The position numbers were made by a program, and so were the translations under genes. 43,886 nt of DNA, from positions 1 to 43,886 of the forward strand of contig MKUW01000016.1 in assembly GCA_001899005.1 (NCBI GenBank), written 5' to 3'. Within the stretch, counting starts at the first letter, position 1. Each line of letters begins with the position of its first letter. Below, piece after piece: positions 16,919 through 24,979 of the stretch. Source of the stretch: Chloroflexi bacterium 44-23 (GTDB taxonomy: Bacteria > Chloroflexota > Anaerolineae > Anaerolineales > Anaerolineaceae). Below the pieces are notes generated by a model, which was not told the DNA's origin, did not search any database, and saw nothing but the letters and a program-made list of their open reading frames with translations.

Positions 16919-17028
16919 ACAGGGGCTGATTATAGCATGTCATTTTTCCAGACCAACAAACGCAATAGGATATGATGTTTTCCTGATAGTTCTTTAAACT
17001 GTGCATTTCTTATTTAAAAGCTGAGCAA

Positions 17029-17080
17029 GTGCATACAATTAATATGCACAGGCATAAAATGTACGGATGATGATCATCAT
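17029..17080. promoter_or_regulatory. Two palindromes between divergent zinc-ribbon and CNBD genes
   Basis: GTGCATA-N7-TATGCAC (17029-17035 / 17043-17049) is a 21-bp inverted repeat of the size bound by CRP/FNR-type dimers. ATGATGATCATCAT (17067-17080) is a perfect 14-bp palindrome about 45 bp before the CNBD start. Either could control one or both directions. No helix-turn-helix gene is adjacent, and the CNBD protein itself lacks one. Confidence 0.45.
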
Positions 17081-17125
17081 TGCTTCAGGGTAGTTTGCCA
17101 CTTTGCAAGGGACGAAAGCAAAATT

Positions 17126-17675
17126 ATGATTGAATCTATGGAAAACCATCAATTGATTCAATTTTCTTTCTTTCAAGGCTTATCCGACCTGGAATTGGAT
17201 CAGTTGAAGTCTATGATGGAATTTTGTTGCTTGCCGGTAGATATGGTATTATTTGAGCAAGAGACACTGGCAAATTTCATTTACATTTTATTGGAAGGGG
17301 AAGTGGGCATCGAATACAAGCCCTATGATGGCCCGCCTTCGATCATCGCTCGTATTCTTCCCGGGAATATCTTTGGATGGCCCGCCTTCGATCATCGCTC
17401 GTATTCTTCCCGGGAATATCTTTGGATGGTCTGCCGCTCTCAAACGCAAAAAATATAGTACCTCCGCCCGAACTTTGACAACATGCAGTGTTTATCGCAT
17501 CGAAACTCGGAAATTAACAAATTTATGTGACCAATACCCTGCCATCGCCCACGTCTTTCTTGATCGTTTGGCAGGCGTCATTACTGACCATTTTGAAAGC
17601 CCGGGTGACGATATGGCGATGTTGTTACGTAAAAGCATGGTAGGTAAAAACGAATGCCAGGAAGGAAATTCTTAA
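17126..17675 (+). pseudogene. Cyclic-nucleotide-binding-domain protein, frameshifted by a 49-bp duplication
   Basis: The first frame reads a CNBD N-terminus (FSFFQGLSDLELDQLKSMM, FIYILLEGEVGIEYKP, then IIARILPGNIFGW) and then goes out of frame. The second half (SAALKRKKYSTSARTLTTCS, VYRIETRKL, FLDRLAGVITDHFE) continues one frame over. The cause is an exact 49-bp tandem duplication (17327-17375, 17376-17424). Removing one copy restores a single 166-codon reading frame ending at 17675, a complete CNBD without a C-terminal helix-turn-helix. Such domains sense cAMP or related ligands. The downstream NifU-domain gene starts immediately after the stop. The lesion could be a real mutation, a reversible slippage state or an assembly error. 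As it stands, translation from 17126 stops at 17458. Confidence 0.85.
17327..17429. repeat. Exact 49-bp tandem duplication
   Basis: Unit 1 is 17327-17375 and unit 2 is 17376-17424, identical base for base and beginning GATGGCCCGCC. GATGG is repeated once more at 17425-17429. Because 49 is not a multiple of three, the duplication shifts the reading frame of the CNBD gene it lies in. Confidence 0.97.
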
Positions 17676-17924
17676 ATGACAACCAATACTGAATTTACTA
17701 TTGAAGAACAAATGCGCGGTTTGATTGAACAACTGGATGCATATATTGAAACCTATCACGGCGGGTCAGTGGAATTTGTTTCATATCAAGACCAACAGGT
17801 GAAAATCCGTTTAGGGAAGGCCTGTACAGACTGCCCATTAAAGACTTCCACTGTTAAAGGTTGGATTGAAGGTACATTTAAGCAATTCTTCCCGGATGAG
17901 GTAAAATCCGTCGTAGCAGTGTGA
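17676..17924 (+). CDS. NifU C-terminal-domain Fe-S scaffold-like protein
   Basis: 82 residues covering essentially one NifU-like (Nfu) domain: a helix (IEEQMRGLIEQLDAYIETYHGG), strand SVEFVSYQDQQVKIRLGKAC, then the C-x-x-C motif CTDCPL and TSTVKGWIEGTFKQFFPDEV. Nfu proteins hold a [4Fe-4S] cluster between subunits through this CxxC and pass it to targets. The ATG directly follows the CNBD stop codon, with GGAAGG upstream, so the two genes should be co-translated. The pairing suggests a shared job, but the upstream gene is presently frameshifted, which may reduce its translation. Confidence 0.85.
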   Translation: MTTNTEFTIEEQMRGLIEQLDAYIETYHGGSVEFVSYQDQQVKIRLGKACTDCPLKTSTVKGWIEGTFKQFFPDEVKSVVAV

Positions 17925-17926
17925 AG

Positions 17927-17943
17927 TGATAGCTGATAGCTGT
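17927..17943. repeat. Heptamer repeat between convergent genes
   Basis: TGATAGC TGATAGC TGT: two exact heptamers plus a partial one fill the 22-bp gap between the stops of the NifU-domain gene and the SHOCT-like gene. The same heptamer, in both orientations, recurs at 28012-28120. Confidence 0.7.
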
Positions 17944-17946
17944 CTC

Positions 17947-18342
17947 TTATTCCAAGAACACTTCCACATGTTCGCCATCATCATCATCGTAGACGTCAAT
18001 GATGCGGCCGATGGTGCCGGATTGAATAAACTGCATCAATTCAGCTGAATTGAGACCTTCAATCGTCGGTGAAAAACGTGCACCCATCTTGAAGCCTGCG
18101 TTGACGACACTGATTGGCAAACGCACGTTTACGCGTGTTTTGCCGCTATCCGTATCCGTTACTCGCACCCGAAAGAAGCGTGCTTGGCGTTCGGGATCGA
18201 CAATATCTTCCTGTGGGTTGGCCGGAGAGGGTTGCTGCACAGATTGTTCAATGGAATCCAGCAAGCGAATGCCATCTTCAGCGTTGATAACTCCGTCCTG
18301 AATCATTTGTAAGATGCGCAAGCGTTCTTCTGAAGTAGCCAT
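17947..18342 (-). CDS. SHOCT-like domain protein (YvlB/LiaX N-terminal type)
   Basis: 131 residues. The N-terminal helix-turn-helix-like pair SEERLRILQMIQDGVINAEDG followed by IRLLDSI is the SHOCT-like module seen at the start of YvlB/LiaX-type envelope-stress proteins. A linker and a beta-rich region (FFRVRVTDTDSGKTRVNVRLP) follow, and the C-terminus is acidic (DVYDDDDGEHVEVFLE). There is no membrane segment. Such modules are thought to mediate oligomerisation; the role here is unknown. A good RBS (GGAGATTGTTAA) precedes the ATG. It lies about 90 bp downstream of the membrane-anchored unknown gene on the same strand. Confidence 0.8.
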   Translation of the reverse strand: MATSEERLRILQMIQDGVINAEDGIRLLDSIEQSVQQPSPANPQEDIVDPERQARFFRVRVTDTDSGKTRVNVRLPISVVNAGFKMGARFSPTIEGLNSAELMQFIQSGTIGRIIDVYDDDDGEHVEVFLE

Positions 18343-18433
18343 TTAACAATCTCCTGATCTTATACCTGGATTGCTTTGCGAGCAAGCTGACTTTTTTTAT
18401 TGTAACATGTCTGCTATTGATCTGGAAATGCAT

Positions 18434-19165
18434 CTATAAGCTACTGGCAGTTTCTTCCCATTTTCGAACAGCACGCCGAACCAATTGCTTTACTTCAGCA
18501 TCAGGAACAGCATCGATACCTTCATAAAATTGCTGGCCGATCCAGACAATTACTCCACGGTTTACCATTTCGGAAAGACGTATATTGCGCTCTTTTAATC
18601 CCTCCCCCTCGAGAATATCCTGCAGAATATCATCCACCTGTTCTACAATGGTCAATTTACGGAAAGGCGCATCGCCAGCGACCATAGCAACTTTTGTTTT
18701 GACTCCATCGCTCTTGCTGGTATTATTTTCCCCGGAAACCGCCTGCTTAATTTCAGGCGATTCTTTCACCATTTGCATGTCCAACCAGGCAGCACTTTCA
18801 CGCAAGGCTAACTGTAAGCGCTCTTTTTGAACGGCGCTCAAACTGCTTGAATTTTCATGCCAGAGACCATCCATCAAGATCAACAAACGGCCGTCTTCTT
18901 TATTGCGACCAATGGTGAAATCAAACTCGTTTTCATCTTCAGCCTCAACCACTCCCAGGGTCTCTTCAGATACAACTGGCTCCAATTCTTCGGCAAGTTC
19001 AGGATCAATTTTTAGTAAAGGCTGGGTGTGGGCTACTTCGCGCGCTTCTTTCTGGTTATGAACGGCATCCAGGATAAGGTACATGATTAACGCCCCGAAT
19101 AATACGCCACCCAGGGCAAAAACCAGCAGAACAGTCAAACTAATGCCACTCGTAACCATCATCAA
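18434..19165 (-). CDS. Membrane-anchored protein of unknown function, downstream of mutM
   Basis: 243 residues. One N-terminal transmembrane helix (ISLTVLLVFALGGVLFGALI) is followed by an acidic linker, a compact strand-turn region (FDFTIGRNKEDGRLLILMDG), a helix, and a C-terminal domain with FRKLTIVEQVDDILQDILEG, VNRGVIVWIGQQFYEGIDAV and a basic final helix. The cytosolic domain resembles no family I can name. Three consecutive ATG codons follow AGGAAGG; the second or third has the better spacing. It starts 8 bp after the mutM stop and is surely co-transcribed with mutM. Confidence 0.75.
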   Translation of the reverse strand: MMMVTSGISLTVLLVFALGGVLFGALIMYLILDAVHNQKEAREVAHTQPLLKIDPELAEELEPVVSEETLGVVEAEDENEFDFTIGRNKEDGRLLILMDGLWHENSSSLSAVQKERLQLALRESAAWLDMQMVKESPEIKQAVSGENNTSKSDGVKTKVAMVAGDAPFRKLTIVEQVDDILQDILEGEGLKERNIRLSEMVNRGVIVWIGQQFYEGIDAVPDAEVKQLVRRAVRKWEETASSL

Positions 19166-19173
19166 CCTTCCTC

Positions 19174-20010
19174 TTAATCATCTCCGCCTGGCAACATGCG
19201 CTGGCAGTTTGGACAGATATGTGTACCACGCTGACCTACCACTAATTTTTCTATCACTGTACCACAATTAGGACAATTTTTTCCATTTTTTGCGTACACA
19301 TTAAAGCTATTTTGAAAACTTCCACCACGGTAGACCCAATCAATACTGGCACCATTACGCGCAATACCCTGCAAGAGCTGTTCCCGAATGGCAGATAATA
19401 AGTCGGCGGCCTGCTGGCGATTCAATTTGGCAGAATTTTGGAGCGGGTGCAGCCTGGCCTGGAAGAGGGCTTCATCGGTGTAAATATTCCCCATACCTGC
19501 CAAAAAAGATTGATCCATCAACAAGGGCTTGAGCTGGCGCTGGCGTTGCTTCAGGCGCAAATAGAATTCTTCTTCTGTAAAGGACTCATCCAGTGGTTCC
19601 GGCCCGAGACGATCCCAGAGCGGAGCAGGATCTGACAGCAGCCAGATGCGTCCAAATTTACGGGGATCGGAAAAAACCAATTCGTAGGGATGGTCGAAGG
19701 AAAGGCGCAAGCGATCATGTTTATGCGCTTCTGTGCCAAGCGGCTGCACACGTATATCACCGCTCATGCGCAGGTGCAATACCAGGTGATGGCGTTCCAA
19801 CTCCAGGTCAAGGAATTTGGCGCGCCGCGCGATCACGCGTACCTGCTGGCCAACGATTTCTCGCAGAAAAGTAGTTTCATCCGGCACGGCCAGCGCTTTG
19901 GCCCAGTAGATATCCGCTTCGGTGATATGCCAGCCGGGGATGGCCGGTCCTTCGCGACCGCCTTCCTGCAATGCCCGTCTGATGGTCTCAACCTCCGGCA
20001 GTTCTGGCAT
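19174..20010 (-). CDS. mutM: Formamidopyrimidine-DNA glycosylase (Fpg/MutM)
   Basis: 278 residues, the usual Fpg length. The mature N-terminus PELPEVETIRRAL carries the catalytic Pro and Glu. DLHLRM-type strand VLHLRMSGDI, FSDPRKFGRI, and GMGNIYTDEALF with the HhH-like H2TH domain follow. The zinc finger at the C-terminus has CPNCG and CPNCQR. Fpg removes 8-oxoguanine and ring-opened purines and cuts the strand. The RBS AGGAG lies 7 bases before the ATG. It follows prs by 9 bp and precedes the membrane-anchored unknown by 8 bp. With mutY at about 1.9 kb it completes the GO repair pair. Confidence 0.96.
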   Translation of the reverse strand: MPELPEVETIRRALQEGGREGPAIPGWHITEADIYWAKALAVPDETTFLREIVGQQVRVIARRAKFLDLELERHHLVLHLRMSGDIRVQPLGTEAHKHDRLRLSFDHPYELVFSDPRKFGRIWLLSDPAPLWDRLGPEPLDESFTEEEFYLRLKQRQRQLKPLLMDQSFLAGMGNIYTDEALFQARLHPLQNSAKLNRQQAADLLSAIREQLLQGIARNGASIDWVYRGGSFQNSFNVYAKNGKNCPNCGTVIEKLVVGQRGTHICPNCQRMLPGGDD

Positions 20011-20019
20011 CTGCCACTC

Positions 20020-21015
20020 CTATTCGTTAAACATTTCGCCGACGCTGCGACCCTCGTTAGCGCGTCGAATGACTTCTCCGATCAATTTTGTGATGGTTAA
20101 TATCTTTAAGCGCCCGGCCATGAACGCCTCTTTTTCCTTCGAAATGGGAATGGTGTCAGTGGTAATATATTGTTTCACTGGCAATGCTCCCAGGCATTCA
20201 GCCGCATTAGAGGAAAGGCTGGCGTGTACAAATGTAACATACACATCCTGAGCGCCATTTTGCTTGATCAGATTAACAGCCTCAACAATCGAGCCGCCGG
20301 TATCGACCTCATCATCCACCAGGATGACATCACGACCTTGCACCGAACCAATCAGGTTCAAAGCCCTGGCTTTCGAATCGTTGCCCGCGCGCCGTTTTTC
20401 AATAAAGGCCATCGGCACATCCAGGGCAGCCGCATAATTTCGACCTTTTTTTGCAAAGCCCAGGTCGGCGGTAACAACCACAGGGTCCTGCATGCCTGGT
20501 TTCAAATTCTTGAGATATTCGAGTTGAATTGAAAAGGCCGAGAGAACATCACCCGGGATCGAGAAGAAGCCCTGTATCTGGCCAGCATGCAAATCCATGG
20601 TGATGTAACGATCAGCACCGGCAGCCTGGATCAGGTCGGCCACCAGGCGGGCGGTGATAGGTACCCGTGGCTGATCTTTCTTGTCTGAGCGAGCATAGCA
20701 CAGGTAGGGGATGACGGTGGTAATGCGCGAGGCGGAATCCAGGCGCAAGGTCTGCACCAGGATTAACATCTCCATCAAGTTGCGGTGTACCGGCGGGGAG
20801 GTAGTCTGGATGACATAGCAATCCTGCCCACGCACGCTGCTGTGCAGCTTGACGAAGAGGTTTTCATTGGGGAACTCAACGATATCAGTCTCGTTGAGCG
20901 AAAGATGCAAGTAATCGGCAATTTTCTGCGAGAATAGCGGAGTTGAGGTGCCGGCATATAGTTTGATGCCGCCGTATGTCATTTTCTCACGTCTGCCGTG
21001 GCTGGTATAAGCCAT
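20020..21015 (-). CDS. prs: Ribose-phosphate pyrophosphokinase (PRPP synthetase)
   Basis: 331 residues. It makes PRPP from ribose-5-phosphate and ATP for nucleotide, His and Trp synthesis. Motifs: IKLYAGTSTPLFSQKIADYL at the N-terminus; VIPYLCYARSDKKDQPRVPI (ATP and flexible loop region); DLHAGQIQGFF; and the PRPP-binding loop VILVDDEVDTGGS. The ATG at 21015 has a strong RBS (AAAGGAAAG), so the N-terminal extension MAYTSHGRREK is kept over an internal ATG eleven codons in. It lies 49 bp downstream of aspS and 9 bp upstream of mutM. Confidence 0.95.
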   Translation of the reverse strand: MAYTSHGRREKMTYGGIKLYAGTSTPLFSQKIADYLHLSLNETDIVEFPNENLFVKLHSSVRGQDCYVIQTTSPPVHRNLMEMLILVQTLRLDSASRITTVIPYLCYARSDKKDQPRVPITARLVADLIQAAGADRYITMDLHAGQIQGFFSIPGDVLSAFSIQLEYLKNLKPGMQDPVVVTADLGFAKKGRNYAAALDVPMAFIEKRRAGNDSKARALNLIGSVQGRDVILVDDEVDTGGSIVEAVNLIKQNGAQDVYVTFVHASLSSNAAECLGALPVKQYITTDTIPISKEKEAFMAGRLKILTITKLIGEVIRRANEGRSVGEMFNE

Positions 21016-21064
21016 TTTCCACTTTCCTTTTAATTCACTAAAGTTCCAAGCAAGCCAGTTGTTC

Positions 21065-22384
21065 TTATGGCTGCAAACGATTCGGGCCGCGGAAGAGGTA
21101 AACTGTCTCGCGGATGTTGGGCTGCTTGAGCATGACCATCAACAAACGCGAAAGCCCCATCCCGTAACCACCATGCGGCGGGCAGCCGTAACGGAAGAAA
21201 TCCAGGTAATACTGGATCAAATCCGGTGATAAGCCCTTCTCCTTCGCTTGCGCCACCAGCACATCATAGCGATGCTCGCGTTGAGCTCCGGTCGTGATTT
21301 CCAGCCCGCCGGCGATCAGATCAAAACTGCGGGTCAGGTTTTCACCTTTTTTCATATGATAAAAGGGACGGATCGCAAATGGCCACTCGGTGATATAAAC
21401 AAAATCACTGCCGGTGGTTTGCTTGATGTACTCTCCAACAGCCCGTTCTGCACCGGGGTCGAGGTCATTTTTCTTTTCGGGCGAGAGCTGATAACCAACT
21501 TGATTCAGAATTTCATGTGCCTGAACCATGGTCAAACGCGGAAATGGCACCGCAGGTACTGCCAGTGTAAAGCCAAAGACTGCTTCAATCTCGCTGCCGT
21601 GCACATCCTTGACACGCTGATAGGCATACTGCAGCATGCGCTCCTGGTTGGACATGACATCCTCTTCCGAATCAACCCAGGACATTTCCATATCGATGCT
21701 GGTGAACTCGGTCATATGGCGCGAAGTAAAGGAAGGATCAGCACGGAAGACCGGCCCGATCTCAAAGACGTTTTCAAAACCGCCAGCCATGGCCATCTGT
21801 TTGTAGAATTGAGGTGATTGTGCCAGGTAGGCTTTGGTTTCAAAATAAGCCAGCTCAAACAGTTCTGCGCCGGATTCGCTCGGGCTGCCCATCAATTTGG
21901 GGGAATGAATCTCCATGAAGCCATTCTGAATCCAGAACTCGCGCAGCGCCATCTCCATGGTGGTCTGTACGCGAAATAAGAGCAGGTTTTCCGTGCGGCG
22001 TAAATCAATCGAACGCCAATCCAGGCGGTAATCCAATGCCGGCAGGTTGTCCTTATCACCAAAAGGCTCAAAGGGCAGCGGATTTTCAGCCAGGTTGTCA
22101 ACCTGCAAAGACTCCAGTTGAATTTCCAGGCCGCCTAACTTAACCGAGGGGTTATCAGCCACCTTTCCTGTGATCGTCAGCGCTGATTCGGTCGTGAGGG
22201 TTGAAACCAGGGCAGCCAGATCTTCATCATTCGGCTTCCAATGGGTGATCTGCACCATGCCGGTACGGTCGCGCAGCACCAGAAATTGAATCTTCTTCTG
22301 GTCGCGCAAAACATGCAACCAGCCTTTAATCATAACCGTTTCGTCAATATGAGAGCGTAAATCACCAATCACCGTGCGTAGCAT
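21065..22384 (-). CDS. aspS: Aspartyl-tRNA synthetase, archaeal (AspS2) type
   Basis: 439 residues, much shorter than the roughly 590 of bacterial AspRS. It has the OB-fold anticodon domain (IKGWLHVLRDQKKIQFLVLR), class II motif 1, LMGSPSESGAELFEL, the archaeal-type block AYLAQSPQFYKQM with IGPVFRADPSFTSRHMTEF (motif 2), and motif 3 GYGMGLSRLLMVML. It lacks the bacterial GAD insertion. Enzymes of this type are often non-discriminating, charging tRNA-Asp and tRNA-Asn, which would require GatCAB. An upstream in-frame TTG at 22414 exists, but AGGAG lies 8 bases before ATG 22384, which is the preferred start. It heads the aspS-prs-mutM run. Confidence 0.93.
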   Translation of the reverse strand: MLRTVIGDLRSHIDETVMIKGWLHVLRDQKKIQFLVLRDRTGMVQITHWKPNDEDLAALVSTLTTESALTITGKVADNPSVKLGGLEIQLESLQVDNLAENPLPFEPFGDKDNLPALDYRLDWRSIDLRRTENLLLFRVQTTMEMALREFWIQNGFMEIHSPKLMGSPSESGAELFELAYFETKAYLAQSPQFYKQMAMAGGFENVFEIGPVFRADPSFTSRHMTEFTSIDMEMSWVDSEEDVMSNQERMLQYAYQRVKDVHGSEIEAVFGFTLAVPAVPFPRLTMVQAHEILNQVGYQLSPEKKNDLDPGAERAVGEYIKQTTGSDFVYITEWPFAIRPFYHMKKGENLTRSFDLIAGGLEITTGAQREHRYDVLVAQAKEKGLSPDLIQYYLDFFRYGCPPHGGYGMGLSRLLMVMLKQPNIRETVYLFRGPNRLQP

Positions 22385-22631
22385 AGATCGTACTCCTATC
22401 GTTAAAGTTTCCAATCAAAGTATATCTTAAGGACATTTTTAAGTCACGAAGAAGAGCGTCTGGAAAATGTGGAAAGGAGGGGAAAATGAGGTTATTCTGT
22501 ATTCGATAGGAAGATAATTTGCAATTTTTAAAGACGACCTGGATCCGTAATTCTGCCCATTTTTCTTATCCTATTTTCTCAAATTGGACTAACTTAAGGA
22601 GTTGAGCAAAAATAAGGGGTGGATATTTATA

Positions 22632-24119
22632 TTAATGTGACTCGTTTGAGGTCTGATTCCACAAAGGATAAATTTCAATGAATCTTTCATATTTTTTCTG
22701 GTAATACTTAGCCATTTCTTTATTTGGAAAAAAAGTTTTTTTAGAATGATTTCTCATAGAATTTTTTATGTCTTCTTTTGTTATTGAACCTGAACCAATC
22801 GCAGCAATCATTGCGGCGCCAAAGGCAGAAGAATTTTCCATATCGGACTTAGTAATTGGGAAATTTAACGTATCTGTCAGCAACTGCATCCAGAAATCAG
22901 ATTTCGTTCCTCCGCCGGATGCAATCATCGTATTAAACTCTATTCCAATATCGATCAGAATATCAAAACAGATCCGCAATGAAAAACACACACCTTCCAT
23001 TATTGACCTTACAATATCACCCAAATGATTATCCATTGATAAACCCAAAAACATGCCGGTTGCCTCAGGATCCATATAAGGTGTTCGCTCACCGTTAATG
23101 TGGGGCAAGAAAAACAATTTTGGTGATAATCCTGCTTTTGACGCGATTTTAATGAGATCTTTTGTTTGTAAATGAGGAAAAAAGTTTTGGCGAAACCATT
23201 CCATTGAATCCCCGGCTGACATTATTGCGCCCATGCTGTACCAGGAATTCGGGAATAAGTAATTCATACAATGAACTCTGCCTTTAGAGTCAATTATTGG
23301 CTTATCTGACAGACCAATAATATTTCCACCGGAAGAAATACCAATAGACAATGTTCCTTTGGAATCGATTCCTTGGCCAAAAGCTTGAACTGGTGTATCT
23401 CCGCCTCCGATATAAACATTAATAGCGGGTGATAAACCTAAATCTTTAGCAACATCTTCTTTAAGCTTTCCTGCATTAAAAAAACTACCCTTAACTTCCG
23501 GCAGTAATTCGTTTTTCAAGTTGATGAAATCTAATATTGCTTGGCTCCAAACACACTCATTTACATCAAATAATCCTGTAGAGACAGCATCACTGGGGTC
23601 GCTATAATACGTTCTAGTTAATTTAAATCTTAAGTAGTCTTTGGGAAGAAGAATTTTGAATGTGTTTTTGGAAATATCTTTCTCGTTTTCCATTATCCAG
23701 AGCCATGATGGTAACGTAAACCCGGATGACAAAGGATTGCCTGTAATTTTTATGTAGTTATTTGCTCCAAAACCATTATAAAAATCTGTAACTTGGCATT
23801 TCGATCTTTGGTCAGACCAGATGATCGCATTCCGAATAAAATTCCCTTCTTCATCAACGAGAACAAGCCCATGCATCTGACCGGTAATAGAAATACCTTC
23901 TAAGCGTTGAATATTTATATCTGATTTGTTCAATAAAAGTTTGATGGAAGTTTTTAAAGCTCGGTACCAATCATCAGGATTCTGTTCCACTTTAAGTGAA
24001 CTTGGTAAGATGCTTGGGTAATTACAAGACGCAACTTGAATTATGTTACTCTCAGGATTCCAGAGTACAGTCTTAACACATGAGGTACCTAAATCAATTC
24101 CAAGAAACAACTTATCCAT
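22632..24119 (-). CDS. xylB: Xylulokinase-like FGGY carbohydrate kinase
   Basis: 495 residues, full length for the family. FLGIDLGTSCVKTVLW is the N-terminal phosphate loop. ITGQMHGLVLVD with IIWSDQRS is characteristic of xylulokinases. GGGDTPVQAFGQG, FLPHINGERTPYMDPEA and MIASGGGTKSDFWMQLL are ATP/sugar motifs of the second domain. The product should phosphorylate D-xylulose for the pentose phosphate pathway. No isomerase, transporter or regulator of sugar use lies beside it. It is noticeably richer in A/T and AT-ending codons than the aspS-prs-mutM block, suggesting separate ancestry. No good Shine-Dalgarno is evident before the ATG. Confidence 0.88.
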   Translation of the reverse strand: MDKLFLGIDLGTSCVKTVLWNPESNIIQVASCNYPSILPSSLKVEQNPDDWYRALKTSIKLLLNKSDINIQRLEGISITGQMHGLVLVDEEGNFIRNAIIWSDQRSKCQVTDFYNGFGANNYIKITGNPLSSGFTLPSWLWIMENEKDISKNTFKILLPKDYLRFKLTRTYYSDPSDAVSTGLFDVNECVWSQAILDFINLKNELLPEVKGSFFNAGKLKEDVAKDLGLSPAINVYIGGGDTPVQAFGQGIDSKGTLSIGISSGGNIIGLSDKPIIDSKGRVHCMNYLFPNSWYSMGAIMSAGDSMEWFRQNFFPHLQTKDLIKIASKAGLSPKLFFLPHINGERTPYMDPEATGMFLGLSMDNHLGDIVRSIMEGVCFSLRICFDILIDIGIEFNTMIASGGGTKSDFWMQLLTDTLNFPITKSDMENSSAFGAAMIAAIGSGSITKEDIKNSMRNHSKKTFFPNKEMAKYYQKKYERFIEIYPLWNQTSNESH

Positions 24120-24560
24120 GATCTATCATTGTAGTAAGTATTTAATTACACGAACATTCGAATATTCTTAAATAATCTGGATTCAAGTCGTGAGTACGAC
24201 AGACACTTCATAGAATACCTCAGGAGGAGTTAAATAATCAAGCCATGTGCGAGATCGATGGTTTGCGATATGACGAATAAAACGAATAACTCGAATTTTT
24301 GCTGATAATCATCAACCTTCAAAATGGTCATTGGTGCGTTCAAGAACGCATCAATCGACATCTCTCCGTATCCTCTTAACCGGGATAGAGGATTTGGAGC
24401 ACCCATTCCACGATGAAAGGAGAACCTGAACTTCTGCTTTGAATCGGCGATATATATGCATACATGAATGCCTATATAAATTATAGCCAACGTTCATTTC
24501 TGAGAGGAGTAAAACTCATTAATTGAGGCATCCCTCAGCTGCAAAAGAACAAGTCTACGC
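24120..24560. other. AT-rich intergenic region with two inverted repeats
   Basis: About 440 bp between xylB and the DUF4177 gene. TGCGTTC-AA-GAACGCA occupies 24335-24350. A second inverted repeat spans 24364-24399 with arms CTCC-ATCCTCT and AGAGGAT-GGAG around a 10-base loop. An 86-codon minus-strand frame (24230-24490) covers both but has no recognisable protein features, so I do not call it a gene. Confidence 0.5.
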
Positions 24561-24788
24561 CTACAAGGATAAGCTCTTTGAACGCATCTTTTCAAAAATA
24601 ATTTGATAACAATATGCGGCTGCCACCCCGGTGCGTTCATTCGCGGGTATAACCACCTGCTTTAACCTCCAACCATTATCCGTTTCTTCTATGATAATCT
24701 CCTTCCATCTTTTAAAAGTATTATCCAATTTGGTTTTAAAATCTTCTTTTTTCAATGGAACCTCAACAAATTTATATTCATAATTCAT
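24561..24788 (-). CDS. DUF4177 family small protein
   Basis: 75 residues. MNYEYKFVEVPLK, then a helix, and DNGWRLKQVVIPANERTG with a final strand form the alpha/beta pattern of DUF4177 proteins (YEYKxVxxP start, GWxLxxV core). The family has no established function. GGAAGG lies 6 bases before the ATG. It is upstream of xylB on the same strand but about 440 bp away, and divergent from the GT2 gene. Confidence 0.75.
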   Translation of the reverse strand: MNYEYKFVEVPLKKEDFKTKLDNTFKRWKEIIIEETDNGWRLKQVVIPANERTGVAAAYCYQIIFEKMRSKSLSL

Positions 24789-24979
24789 TTTGGCCTTCCG
24801 ATACTTTTTCCGAAACCTTCTGGGTGAATCCGTAAAATGAAATCACTGTCTAATGAAGAGTATGGTACACCGGCAGTCACAAATCAATCTGTTTCCGTAA
24901 ATTTTCCACTTGCCCCTGGGCTTTTTCACCCTTTAATCCTCTTACGCTGAAGCTGAAATCGAGTATCATTAATCCAATC

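Noticed and set aside
22384..22414. TTG start adding ten residues to AspRS
   Set aside because: A well-spaced AGGAG lies between the TTG and ATG 22384, and the shorter protein matches the usual length of archaeal-type AspRS.
24230..24490. 86-codon minus-strand frame between xylB and the DUF4177 gene
   Set aside because: No domain, composition of a chance frame, and it spans two inverted repeats that explain the sequence better.
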